Shown: positions 9,801-21,800 of the stretch, one piece after another
Layout of the letters: every line of letters starts with the position of its first letter
Position numbering within the stretch: the stretch's first letter is position 1
From: Isoperla grammatica
Taxonomy: Eukaryota > Arthropoda > Insecta > Plecoptera > Perlodidae
Direction of reading: 5' to 3'
DNA: 64,000 nt
NCBI GenBank assembly: GCA_945910005.1
Contig: OX246749.1
Location: 23,607,097 to 23,671,096, forward strand
Made by a program: the position numbers and the translations under genes
The notes under the pieces: model-generated
What the model saw: only the letters and a program-made list of their open reading frames with translations
The model's database searches: none
Told to the model about the DNA's origin: nothing

Positions 9801-12800
9801 TAATGAACAAGCACCAAAAACCGCCATGGCAAGACAAGAAGATTCAGTGCAAGAAGCAACAACAGAAGCATCAACAGATTATGAAGATGAGTATGTTGAT
9901 GAACAAGCACCAAAAACCGCCATGGCAAGACAAGAAGATTCAGTGCATGAAGAAACAACAGAAGCATCAACAGATTATGAAGATGAGTATGTTGATGAAC
10001 AAGCAACAAAAACCGCCATGGCAAGACAAGAAGATTCAGTGCAAGAAGAAACAACAGAAGCATCAACAGATTATGAAGATGAGTATGTTGATGAACAAGC
10101 AACAAAAACCGCCATGGCAAGACAAGAAGATTCAGTGCAAGAAGCAACAACAGAAGCATCAACAGATTATGAAGATGAGTATGTTGATGAACAAGCAACA
10201 AAAACCGCCATGGCAAGACAAGAAGATTCAGTGCAAGAAGCAACAACTAAACCAGAAACACATTATGAAGATAAGTATGTTGAAGAAGAAACACCGAACG
10301 CAGCTAAGACAAAACAAGACGACATTGTGAAAAAAACAACTAAGACAGCTAATGACTCGCAAGAATATGAGTATTACTACGAGGAACCGATAACAGCTAA
10401 TGCAACGCACAGTGGGCAACAGTCTTGCTTCCCCAGCGGGGACTGTGTGGTCTATGAGTACTATGATGAGGACGCGCCGACCACGACCACCTCCGACACA
10501 GAGCTGGGCCAGGGAGACTTCGTGGACGCCGGTGAGGGGATGTTCCCGTGGATAGTCTCCTTCGAGAGTCAGCGCGGCCATTGCATGGGAACACTCGTTG
10601 GTATTTCTACACAGCATTATTGCCACTATTTCCTAAGTGCATGGAGACTAAGGCAGGTAGTTTCCGTTCACTTTCTCTAATACCTCATTAGAAGGTTGTC
10701 CTTCCTTTCCTCCAAGCCCCTCTACCCGTTCCTTTACTCCAAATACCTCATTTTATTCTTCATCAGGGTCCTCCCTTTTACTAGCACCCAGTTCCTCATT
10801 GGAAGGTGGTCCTTCCTTTCCTTTAAGCCCCTTTACCCGTTCCCTTACTCCCAATACCTCATGTTATTCTTCATCAGGGTCCTCCCTTTCACTAGCACCC
10901 AGTTCCTCATTGGAAGGTGGTCCTTCCTTTCCTTTAAGCTCCTTTACCCGTTCCTTTACTCCCAATACCTCATGTTATTCTTCATCAGGGTCCTCCCCTT
11001 TCACTTTCTCCCAATACCTCATTGGAAGGTTGTCCTTCCTTTCCTCCAAGCCCCTCTACCCGTTCCCTTACTCCCAATACCTCATGTTATTCTTCATCAG
11101 GGTCCTCCCTTTCACTAGCACCCAGTTCCTCATTGGAAGGTGGTCCTTCCTTTCCTTAAAGCCCCTTTACCCGTTCCCTTACTCCCAATACCTCATGTTA
11201 ATCTTCATCAGGGTCCTCCCGTTCACTTTCTTCCAATAGCTCATTGGAAGGTTGTCCTTCCATTCCTCTAAGCCCCTCGACCCGTTCCCTTACTCCCAAT
11301 ACCTCATGTTATTGTTCAAGTCCTCCAGAACAATATGATCGGATCGGTAGGATCGGTCGGGCAAAATAACCTAACTGGCTGAAGCACCCTTAATCCCAAT
11401 TATTTAAATTTATTAAACACAAATTTAAATGACACATAAAAAATTCATCATTGGTTTTTTACTCCCTACCGCTTTAAATAAAAAACTTGCAGCACAACAT
11501 CTAAGTGGCGCGAAAAAAGTCCTAACTGGTTTGCGCTCCCTTAAGCAAAAAATAATTAATATTTCCAAATTGCAGCGCCTGAGTGGGTGGTGACGGTAGC
11601 CCACTGCTTCCTGAAGGACGAGACGCCGGAGGGCCTGACTGTATACGGAGGCGTCGTGGACTCCGACTGGGTCCCAGATCTCCAGGTAATTGCAGCGGCC
11701 GAGTGGGTGGTGACGGTAGCCCAATGCTTCCTGAAGGACGAGACGCCGGAGGGCCTGACTGTGTACGGAGGCGTCGTGGACTCCAACCGGGTCCCAGATC
11801 TCCAGGTAATTGCAGCGGCCGAGTGGGTGGTGACGGTAGCCCACTGCTTCCTGAAGGACGAGACGCCGGAGGGTCTGACTGTATACGGAGGCGTCGTGGA
11901 CTCCGACTGGGTCCCAGATCTCCAGGTAATTGCAGCGGCCGAGTGGGTGGTGACGGTAGCCCACTGCTTCCTGAAGGACGAGACGCCGGAGGGTCTGACT
12001 GTATACGGAGGCGTCGTGGACTCCGACTGGGTCCCAGATCTCCAGGTAATTGCAGCGGCCGAGTGGGTGGTGACGGTAGCCCACTGCTTCCTGTAGGACG
12101 AGACGCCGGAGGGCCTGACTGTGTACGGAGGCGTCGTGGACTCCAACCGGGTCCCAGATCTCCAGGTAATTGCAGCGGCCGAGTGGGTGGTGACGGTAGC
12201 CCACTGCTTCCTGAAGGACGAGACGCCGGAGGGCCTGACAATGTACGGAGGCGTCGTGGACTCCAACCGGGTCCCAGATCTCCAGGTAATTGCAGCGGCC
12301 GAGTGGGTGGTGACGGTAGCCCACTGCTTCCTGAAGGACGAGACGCCGGAGGCCCTGACTGTGTACGCAGGCATCGTGGACTCCAACCGGGTCCCAGATC
12401 TCCAGGTAATTGCAGCGGCCGAGTGGGTGGTGACGGTAGCCCACTGCTTCCTGTAGGACGAGACCCTGACTGTGTACGGAGGCGTCGTGGACTCCAACCG
12501 TACCCAGTTCTCCAGGTAATTGCAGCGGCCGAGTGGGTGTTGACGGTAGCCCACTGCTTCCTGAAAGACGAGACCCTGACTGTGTAAAGAGGCGTCGTGG
12601 ACTCCAACCGTACCCAGTTCTCCAGGTAATTGCAGCGGCCGAGTGGGTGGTGACGGTAGCCCACTGCTTCCTAAAGGACGAGACGCCGGAGGCCCTGACT
12701 CTGTACGCGGGCATCGTAGACTCCAACTGGGTCACAGATCTCCAGGTTATTGCAGCGGCCGAGTGGGTGGTGACGGTAGCCCACTGCTTCCTGTAGGACG

Positions 12801-15800
12801 AGACCCTGACTGTGTACGGAGGCATCGTGGACTCCGACTGGGTCCCAGATCTCCAGGTAATTGCAGCGGCCGAGTGGGTGGTGACGGTAGCCCACTGCTT
12901 CCTGAAGGACGAGACGCCGGAGGGCCTGACTGTGTACGGAGGCGACGTGGACTCCAACCGGGTCCCAACTCTCCAGGTAATTGCAGCGGCCGAGTGGGTG
13001 GTGACGGTAGCCCACTGCTTCCTGAAGGACGAGACGCCGGAGGCCCTGACTGTGTACGCAGGCATCGTGGACTCCAACTGGGTCCCAGATCTCCAGGTAA
13101 TTGGAGCGGCCGAGTGGGTGGTGACGGTAGCCCACTGCTTCCTGAAGGACGAGACGCCGGAGGGCCTGACTGTGTACGGAGGCGTCGTAGACTCCAACCG
13201 GGTTCCAGATCTCCAGGTAATTGCAGCGGCCGAGTGGGTGGTGACGGTAGCCCACTGCTTCCTGAAGGACGAGACGCTGACTGTGTACGGAGGCATCGTG
13301 GACTCCAACCGGGTCCCAGATCTTCAGGTAATTGCAGCGGCCGAGTGGGTGGTGACGGTAGCCCGCTGCTTCCTGAAGGACGAGACGCCGGAGGCCCTGA
13401 CTGTGTACGCAGGCATCGTAGACTCCAACCGGGTCCCATATCTCCAGGTAATTGGAGCGGCCGAGTGGGTGGTGACGGTAGCCCACTGCTTCCTGAAGGA
13501 CGAGACGCTGACTGTGTACGGAGGCATCGTGGACTCCAACCGGGTCCCAGATCTCCAGGTAATTGCAGCGGCCGAGTGGGTGGTGACGGTAGCCCACTGC
13601 TTCCTGAAGGACGAGACGCCGGAGGGCCTGACTGTGTACGGAGGCGACGTGGACTCCAACCGGGTCCCAGATCTCCAGGTAATTGGAGCGGCCGAGTGTG
13701 TGGTGACGGTTGCCCACTGCTTCCTCAAGGACGAGACCCTGACTGTGTACGGAGGCATCGTGGACTCCGACCGGGTCCCAGAACTCCAGGTAATTGGAGC
13801 GGCCGAGTGTGTGGTGACGGTTGCCCACTGCTTCCTCAAGGACGAGACCCTGACTGTGTACGGACGCATCGTGGACTCCAACCGGGTCCCAGATCTCCAG
13901 GTAATTGCAGCGGCCGAGTGGGTGGTGACGGTAGCCCATTGCTTCCTGAAGGACGAGACGCCGGAGGGCCTGACTGTGTACGGAGGCGTCGTAGACTCCA
14001 ACCGGGTCCCAGATCTCCAGGTAATTGGAGCGGCCGAGTGGGTGTTGACGGTAGCCCACTGCTTCCTGAAGGACGAGACGCCGGAGGGCCTGACTGTGTA
14101 CGGAGGCGTCGTAGACTCCAACCGGGTCCCAGATCTCCAGGTAATTGCAGCGGCCGAGTAGGTGGTGACGGTAGCCCACTGCTTCCTGAAGGACGAGACG
14201 CCGGAGGCCCTGACTGTGTACGGAGGCGTCGTAGACTCCAACCGGGTCCCAGATCTCCAGGTTATTGCAGCGGCCGAGTGGGTGGTGACGGTAGCCCACT
14301 GCTTCCTGAAGGACGAGACGCCGGAGGGCCTGACTGTGTACGGAGGCGTCGTAGACTCCAACCGGGTCCCAGATCTCCAGGTTATTGCAGCGGCCGAGTG
14401 GGTGGTGACGGTAGCCCACTGCTTCCCGAAGGACGAGACGCTGACTGTGTACGGAGGCATCGTGGACTCGGCCACACACATCGCCTGGCTGGAACACTGA
14501 CCAGCTGGGTCACGTGATGTCGGCCACACACATCGCCTGGCTGGAACACTGACCAGCTGGGTCACGTGATGTCGGCCACACACATCGCCTGGCTGGAACA
14601 CTGACCAGCTGGGTCACGTGATGTCGGCCACACATCGCCTGGCTGGAACACTGACCAGCTGGGTCACGTGATGTCGGCCACACACATCGCCTGGCTGGAA
14701 CATTGACCAGCTGGGTCACGTGATGTCGGCCACACATCGCCTGGCTGGAACACTGACCAGCTGGGTCACGTGATGTCGGCCACACATCGCCTGGCTGGAA
14801 CACTGACCAGCTGGGTCACGTGATGTTGGCCACACACATCGCCTGGCTGGAACACTGACCAGCTGGGTCACGTGATGTCGGCCACACATCGCCTGGCTGG
14901 AACATTGACCAGCTGGGTCACGTGTTGTCGGCCACACACATCGCCTGGCTGGAACACTGACCAGCTGGGTCACGTGATGTCGGCCACACACATCGCCTGG
15001 CTGGAACACTGACCAGCTGGGTCACGTGATGTCGGCCACACACATCGCCTGGCTGGAACACTGACCAGCTGGGCCACGTGATGTCGGCCACACACATCGC
15101 CTGGCTGGAACACTGACCAGCTGGGTCACGTGAGGTCGGCCACACACATCGCCTGGCTGGAACACTGACCAGCTGGGTCACGTGATGTCGGCCACACACA
15201 TCGCCTGGCTGGAACACTGACCAGCTGGGCCACGTGATGTCGGCCACACATCGCCTGGCTGGAACACTGTCCAGCTGGGTCACGTGATTTCCGCCACCCA
15301 CATCGCCTGGCTGGAACACTGACCAGCTGGGTCACGTGATTTCCGCCACACACATCGCCTGGCTGGAACAATGACCAGCTGGGTCACGTGATGTCGGCCA
15401 CACACATCGCCTGGCTGGAACACTGACCAGCTGGGTCACGTGATGTCGGCCCCACATCGCCTGGCTGGAACACTGACCAGCTGGGTCACGTGATGTAGCC
15501 ACACACATCGCCTGGCTGGAACACTGACCAGCTGGGTCACGTGATGTCGGCCACACACATCGCCTGGCTGGAACACTGACCAGCTGGGTCACGTGATGTC
15601 GGCCACACATCGCCTGGCTGGAACACTGACCAGCTGGGTCACGTGATGTCGGCCACACATCGCCTGGCTGGAACACTGACCAGCTGGGCCACGTGATGTC
15701 GGCCACACACACTGCCTGGCTGGAACACTGACCAGCTGGGTCACGTGATGTCGGCCACACATCGCCTGGCTGGAACACTGACCAGCTGGGTCACGTGATG

Positions 15801-18800
15801 TCGGCCACACACACTGCCTGGCTGGAACACTGACCAGCTGGGTCACGTGATGTCGGCCACACACATCGCCTGGCTGGAACACTGACCAGCTGGGTCACGT
15901 GATGTCGGCCACACACATCGCCTGGCTGGAACACTGACCAGCTGGGTCACGTGATGTCGGCCACACACATCGCCTGGCTGGAACACTGACCAGCTGGGCC
16001 ACGTGATGTCGGCCACACACATCGCCTGGCTGGAACACTGACCAGCTGGGTCACGTGATGTCGGCCACACATCGCCTGGCTGGAACACTGACCAGCTGGG
16101 TCACGTGATGTCGGCCACACATCGCCTGGCTGGAACACTGACCAGCTGGGCCACGTGATGTCGGCCACACACACTGCCTGGCTAAAACACTGACCAGCTG
16201 GGTCACGTGATGTCGGCCACACACATCGCCTGGCTGGAACACTGACCAGCTGGGCCACGTGATGTCGGCCACACATCGCCTGGCTGGAACACTGACCAGC
16301 TGGGCCACGTGATGTCGGCCACACACACTGCCTGGCTAAAACACTGACCAGCTGGGTCACGTGATGTCGGCCACACATCGCCTGGCTGGAACACTGTCCA
16401 GCTGGGTCACGTGATGTCGGCCACACACATCGCCTGGCTGGAACACTGTCCAGCTGGGTAACGTGATGTCGGCCACACACATCGCCTGGCTGGAACACTG
16501 ACCAGCTGGGTCACGTGATGTCGGCCACACACATCGCCTGGCTGGAACACTGACCAGCTGGGTCACGTGATGTCGGCCACACACATCGCCTGGCTGGAAC
16601 ACTGACCAGCTGGGTCACGTGATGTCCGCCACACACATCGCCTGGCTGGAACACTGACCAGCTGGGTCACGTGATGTCGGCCACACACATCGCCTGGCTG
16701 GAACACTGACCAGCTGGGTCACGTGATGTCGGCCACACACATCGCCTGGCTGGAACACTGACCAGCTGGGTCACGTGATGTCGGCCACACACATCGCCTG
16801 GCTGGAACACTGACCAGCTGGGTCACGTGATGTCGGCCACACACATCGCCTGGCTGGAACACTGACCAGCTGGGTCACGTGATGTCGGCCACACACATCG
16901 CCTGGCTGGAACACTGACCAGCTGGGTCACGTGATGTCGGCCACACATCGCCTGGCTGGAACACTGACCAGCTGGGTCACGTGATGTAGCCCCACACATC
17001 GCCTGGCTGGAACACTGACCAGCTGGGTCACGTGATGTAGCCCCACACATCGCCTGGCTGGAACACTGACCAGCTGGGTCACGTGATGTAGCCCCACACA
17101 TCGCCTGGCTGGAACACTGACCAGCTGGGTCACGTGATGTCGGCCACACATCGCCTGGCTGGAACACTGACCAGCTGGGTCACGTGATGTCGGCCACACA
17201 TCGCCTGGCTGGAACACTGACCAGCTGGGTCACGTGATGTAGCCCCACACATCGCCTGGCTGGAACACTGACCAGCTGGGTCACGTGATGTAGCCCCACA
17301 CATCGCCTGGCTGGAACACTGACCAGCTGGGTCACGTGATGTAGCCCCACACATCGCCTGGCTGGAACACTGACCAGCTGGGTCACGTGATGTCGGCCAC
17401 ACACATCGCCTGGCTGGAACACTGACCAGCTGGGCCACGTGATGTCGGCCACACACCGCCTGGCTGGAACACTGACCAGCTGGGTCACGTGATGTCGGCC
17501 ACACACATCGCCTGGCTGGAACACTGACCAGCTGGGTCACGTGATGTCGGCCACACACATTGCCTGGCTGGAACACTGACCATCTGGGTCACGTGATGTC
17601 GGCCACACATCGCCTGGCTGGAACACTGACCAGCTGGGTCAAGTGATGTCGGCCACACATCGCCTGGCTGGAACACTGACCAGCTGGGTCACGTGATGTC
17701 GGCCACACATCGCCTGGCTGGAACACTGACCAGCTGGGCCACGTTATGTCGGCCACACACACTGCCTGGCTGGAACACTGACCAGCTGGGTCACGTGATG
17801 TCGGCCACACATCGCCTGGCTGGAACACTGACCAGCTGGGCCACGTGATGTCGGCCACACATCGCCTGGCTGGAACACTGACCAGCTGGGTCACGTGATG
17901 TCGGCCACACCCACTGCCTGGCTGGAACACTGACCAGCTGGGTCACGTGATGTCGGCCACACACACTGCCTGGCTGGAACACTGACCAGCTTGGCCACGT
18001 GATGTCGGCCACACATCGCCTGGCTGGAACACTGACCATCTGGGCCACGTGATGTCGGCCACACACCGCCTGGCTGGAACATTGATTTTATGCTTGTTAG
18101 GGGGTAATTCTTGATGTTACCTCAGTTTACAGAACCTACGGATCCTGAGGCCACTACTTTGGGTGAAGACTTCACAGAAGAGATTGTCTGTGACCCCAAC
18201 ATTCCTGGACTTGACCTCGCGTGTTTGAACCTTCAAAATGCAGAAGATGTAATAGAAGGTCAAGAAATTGATGAGTCAACCACAGGGCCGATAGCAGTTC
18301 GAACCTCTGAGGAGTCCGGAACCAGCAGAAAGTCACCTCGAGATTCAAACAATCTTGCCGAAGAAGGTTTCCGTGAACCTAACATACGTTCGAAGGTAGA
18401 ATTAAGCAAAAAGCTCAAACCATCCCAAGGTGACATAAGTAGGACAAAACGTCGAATTAAGAACGATAAAGGGATCTCAAGTAGCGAACTTGAAGAATTT
18501 TATGAAACTAAGATAATTTTTGGGTATTCCGAACCTGAATCGCCAAACGGTTATCATCCCGACCCTTCCAGTTCTGGTGAAACTACGGATATCCCAACTG
18601 ACAGATCTGGTCTTTTTACTACCAAAACTAAACGGGAAGTAAATTCCAGTGCCGCTGACATCCATTATGTCACAAGCAATCAGACAGATAATTTCAGTTA
18701 CACTGACATCCCTAATGTCACAACTGATCAGACAGATAATTCAAGTACCGCTGACATCCCTAATGTCACAACTGATCAGACGGATAATTCCAGTACCGCT

Positions 18801-21800
18801 GACATCCCTAACGTCACAACTGATCAGACAGATACTTCCAGTCCCGCTGATATCCCTAATGTCACAACTGATCGTTCAGAAACTAATGCCCCGGGCGTGA
18901 CAGTTGAACCATCTTCCCCCGATGGTGGTCATACCACCCAAAACAACCTCAAGCAAAACTTGACATTCCAAGGGCGCCAGGTAGCCCAGATAATAATCCA
19001 CCCCGACTTCTACAAGTTGAAACTTGACGCCAAGAAACACCCCAGAGATCACGTGTTGTACCAGTTCGACGTCGCCCTACTCAAGTTGGCAGCACCATTC
19101 GATGTGTCTGAAGGTTCTCCAATCAGGACTATCCAACCAACCTATCACCTCGTAGAAGAGCCGGTCCCGTGCAAGGTAAGGTGGCTGTTGCTGTTGTTCA
19201 GTTGGCTCTTGTGTAACGAGTCCAAGCCTATTACCAGGTGACATGCTCGAGACACCCACAATACACACAACCAGTCGGCTTGTAACGAGTCCAAGCCTAT
19301 TACCAGGTGGCATGCTAGAGGCGCCCACAATACACACAACCAGTCGGCTTGTAACGAGTCCAAGCCTATTACCAGGTGACATGCTCGAGGCGCCCACAAT
19401 TCACACAACCAGTTGGCTTGTAACGAGTCCAAGCCTATTACCAGGTGACATGCTTGAGACGCCCACAATACCCACAACCAGTCGGCTTGTAACGAGTCCA
19501 AGCCTATTACCAGGTGACATGCTTGAGACGCCTACAATACCCACAACCAGTCGGCTTGTAACGAGTCTAAGCCTATTACCAGGTGACATGCTTGTGACGC
19601 CCACAATACCCACAACCAGTCGGCTTGTAACGAGTCTAAGCCTATTACCAGGTGACATGCTTGTGACGCCCACAATACCCACAACCAGTCGGCTTGTAAC
19701 GAGTCCAAGCCTATTACCAGGTGACATGCTTGTGACGCCCACAATACACACAACCAGTCGGCTTGTAACGAGTCTAAGCCTATTACCAGGTGACATGCTT
19801 GAGACGCCTACAATACCCACAACCAGTCGGCTTGTAACGAGTCTAAGCCTATTACCAGGTGACATGCTTGTGACGCCCACAATACCCACAACCAGTCGGC
19901 TTGTAACGAGTCCAAGCCTATTACCAGGTGACATGCTTGTGACGCCCACAATACACACAACCAGTCGGCTTGTTACGAGTCCAAGCCTATATCCAGGTGA
20001 CATGCTTGTGACGCCCACAATACACACAACCAGTCGGCTTGTAACGACTCCAAGCCTATTACCAGGTGACATGCTTGAGACGCCCACAATACACACAACC
20101 AGTCGGCTTGTAACGAGTCCAAGCCTATTACCAGGTGACATGCTTGAGACGCCCACAATACACACAACCAGTCGGCTTGTAACGAGTCTAAGCCTATTAC
20201 CAGGCGACATGCTTGAGACGCTCACAATACACACAACCAGTCGGCTTGTAACGAGTCCAAGCCTATTACCAGGTGACATGCTTGAGACGCCCACAATACA
20301 CACAACCAGTCGGCTTGTAACGAGTCCAAGCCTATTACCAGGTGACATGTTTGAGACGCCCACAATACCCACAACCAGTCGGCTTGTAACGAGTCCAAGC
20401 CTATTACCAGGTGACATGCTTGAGACGCCCACAATACACACAACCAGTCGGCTTGTAACGACTCCAAGCCTATTACCAGGTGACATGCTTGTGACGCCCA
20501 CAATACACACAACCAGTCGGCTTGTAACGAGTCCAAGCCTATTACCAGGTGACATGCTTGAGACGCCCACAATACACACAACCAGTCGGCTTGTAACGAC
20601 TCCAAGCCTATTACCCGGTGACATGCTTGAGACGCCCACAATACACACAACCAGTCGGCTTGTAACGAGTCTAAGCCTATTACCAGGCGACATGCTTGAG
20701 ACGCTCACAATACACACAACCAGTCGGCTTGTAACGAGTCCAAGCCTATTACCAGGTGACATGCTTGTGACGCCCACAATACACACAACCAGTCGGCTTG
20801 TAACGACTCCAAGCCTATTACCCGGTGACATGCTTGTGACGCCCACAATACACACAACCAGTCGGCTTGTAACGAGTCCAAGCCTATTACCAGGTGACAT
20901 GCTTGAGACGCCCACAATACCCACAACCAGTCGGCTTGTAACGAGTCCAAGCCTATTACCAGGTGATTTGCTTGTGACGCCCACAATACACACAACCAGT
21001 CGGCTTGTAACGAGTCCAAGCCTATTACCAGGCGACATGCCTGAGACGCCCACAATACCCACAACCAGTCGGCTTGTAACGAGTCCAAGCCTATTACCAG
21101 GTGACATGCTTGAGACGCCCACAATACACACAACCAGTCGGCTTGTAACGAGTCCAAGCCTATTACCAGGTGACATGCTTGAGACGCTCACAATACACAC
21201 AACCAGTCGGCTTGTAACGAGTCCAAGCCTATTACCAGGTGACATGCTTGAGACGCCCACAATACACACAACCAGTCGGCTTGTTACGAGTCCAAGCCTA
21301 TTACCAGGTGACATGCTTGAGACGCCTACAATACACACAACCAGTCGGCTTGTTACGAGTCCAAGCCTATTACCAGGTGACATGCTTGAGACGCTCACAA
21401 TACACACAACCAGTCGGCTTGTTACGAGTCCAAGCCTATTACCAGGTGACATGCTCGAGACGCCCACAATACACACAACCAGTCGGCTTGTAACGAGTCC
21501 AAGCCCATTACCAGGTGACATGCTTGAGACGCCCACAATACACACAACCAGTGGCTTGTAACGAGTCCAAGCCTATTACCAGGCGACATGCCTGAGACGC
21601 CCACAATACACACAACCAAAGCCGCTCTACATTCATTCCCTTCGCTTCTTATATATTATAACAGAACTGTACCTACAGACGAATTAACCATCAGTCGTTG
21701 AATATGCTGCTGAAATGAATTTGATAATACGACCTAGTATCGTATGGTAGTGGCAGCGGTTCAAATGATGATTGAGAAGAATACTGCAAATCTGGATAAG

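Noticed and set aside
12812..14161. A 449-codon unspliced read-through protein made of repeated AAEWVVTVAHC units
   Set aside because: It is possible but less likely than splicing. Each copy keeps donor and acceptor bases, and a protein of repeated half-domains of an S1 protease has no known counterpart. It is kept as an alternative in the findings, not annotated.
11425..14601. Long minus-strand open frames (627, 608, 425 codons) over the exon 3 array
   Set aside because: They are antisense shadows of the protease exon copies. The plus strand has the TVAHC motif with correct splice phases.
19243..21561. 772-codon plus-strand and 714-codon minus-strand open frames
   Set aside because: The 69-bp period keeps frames open on both strands. 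They lie inside intron 4 and have no signal peptide, domain or compositional sign of coding.
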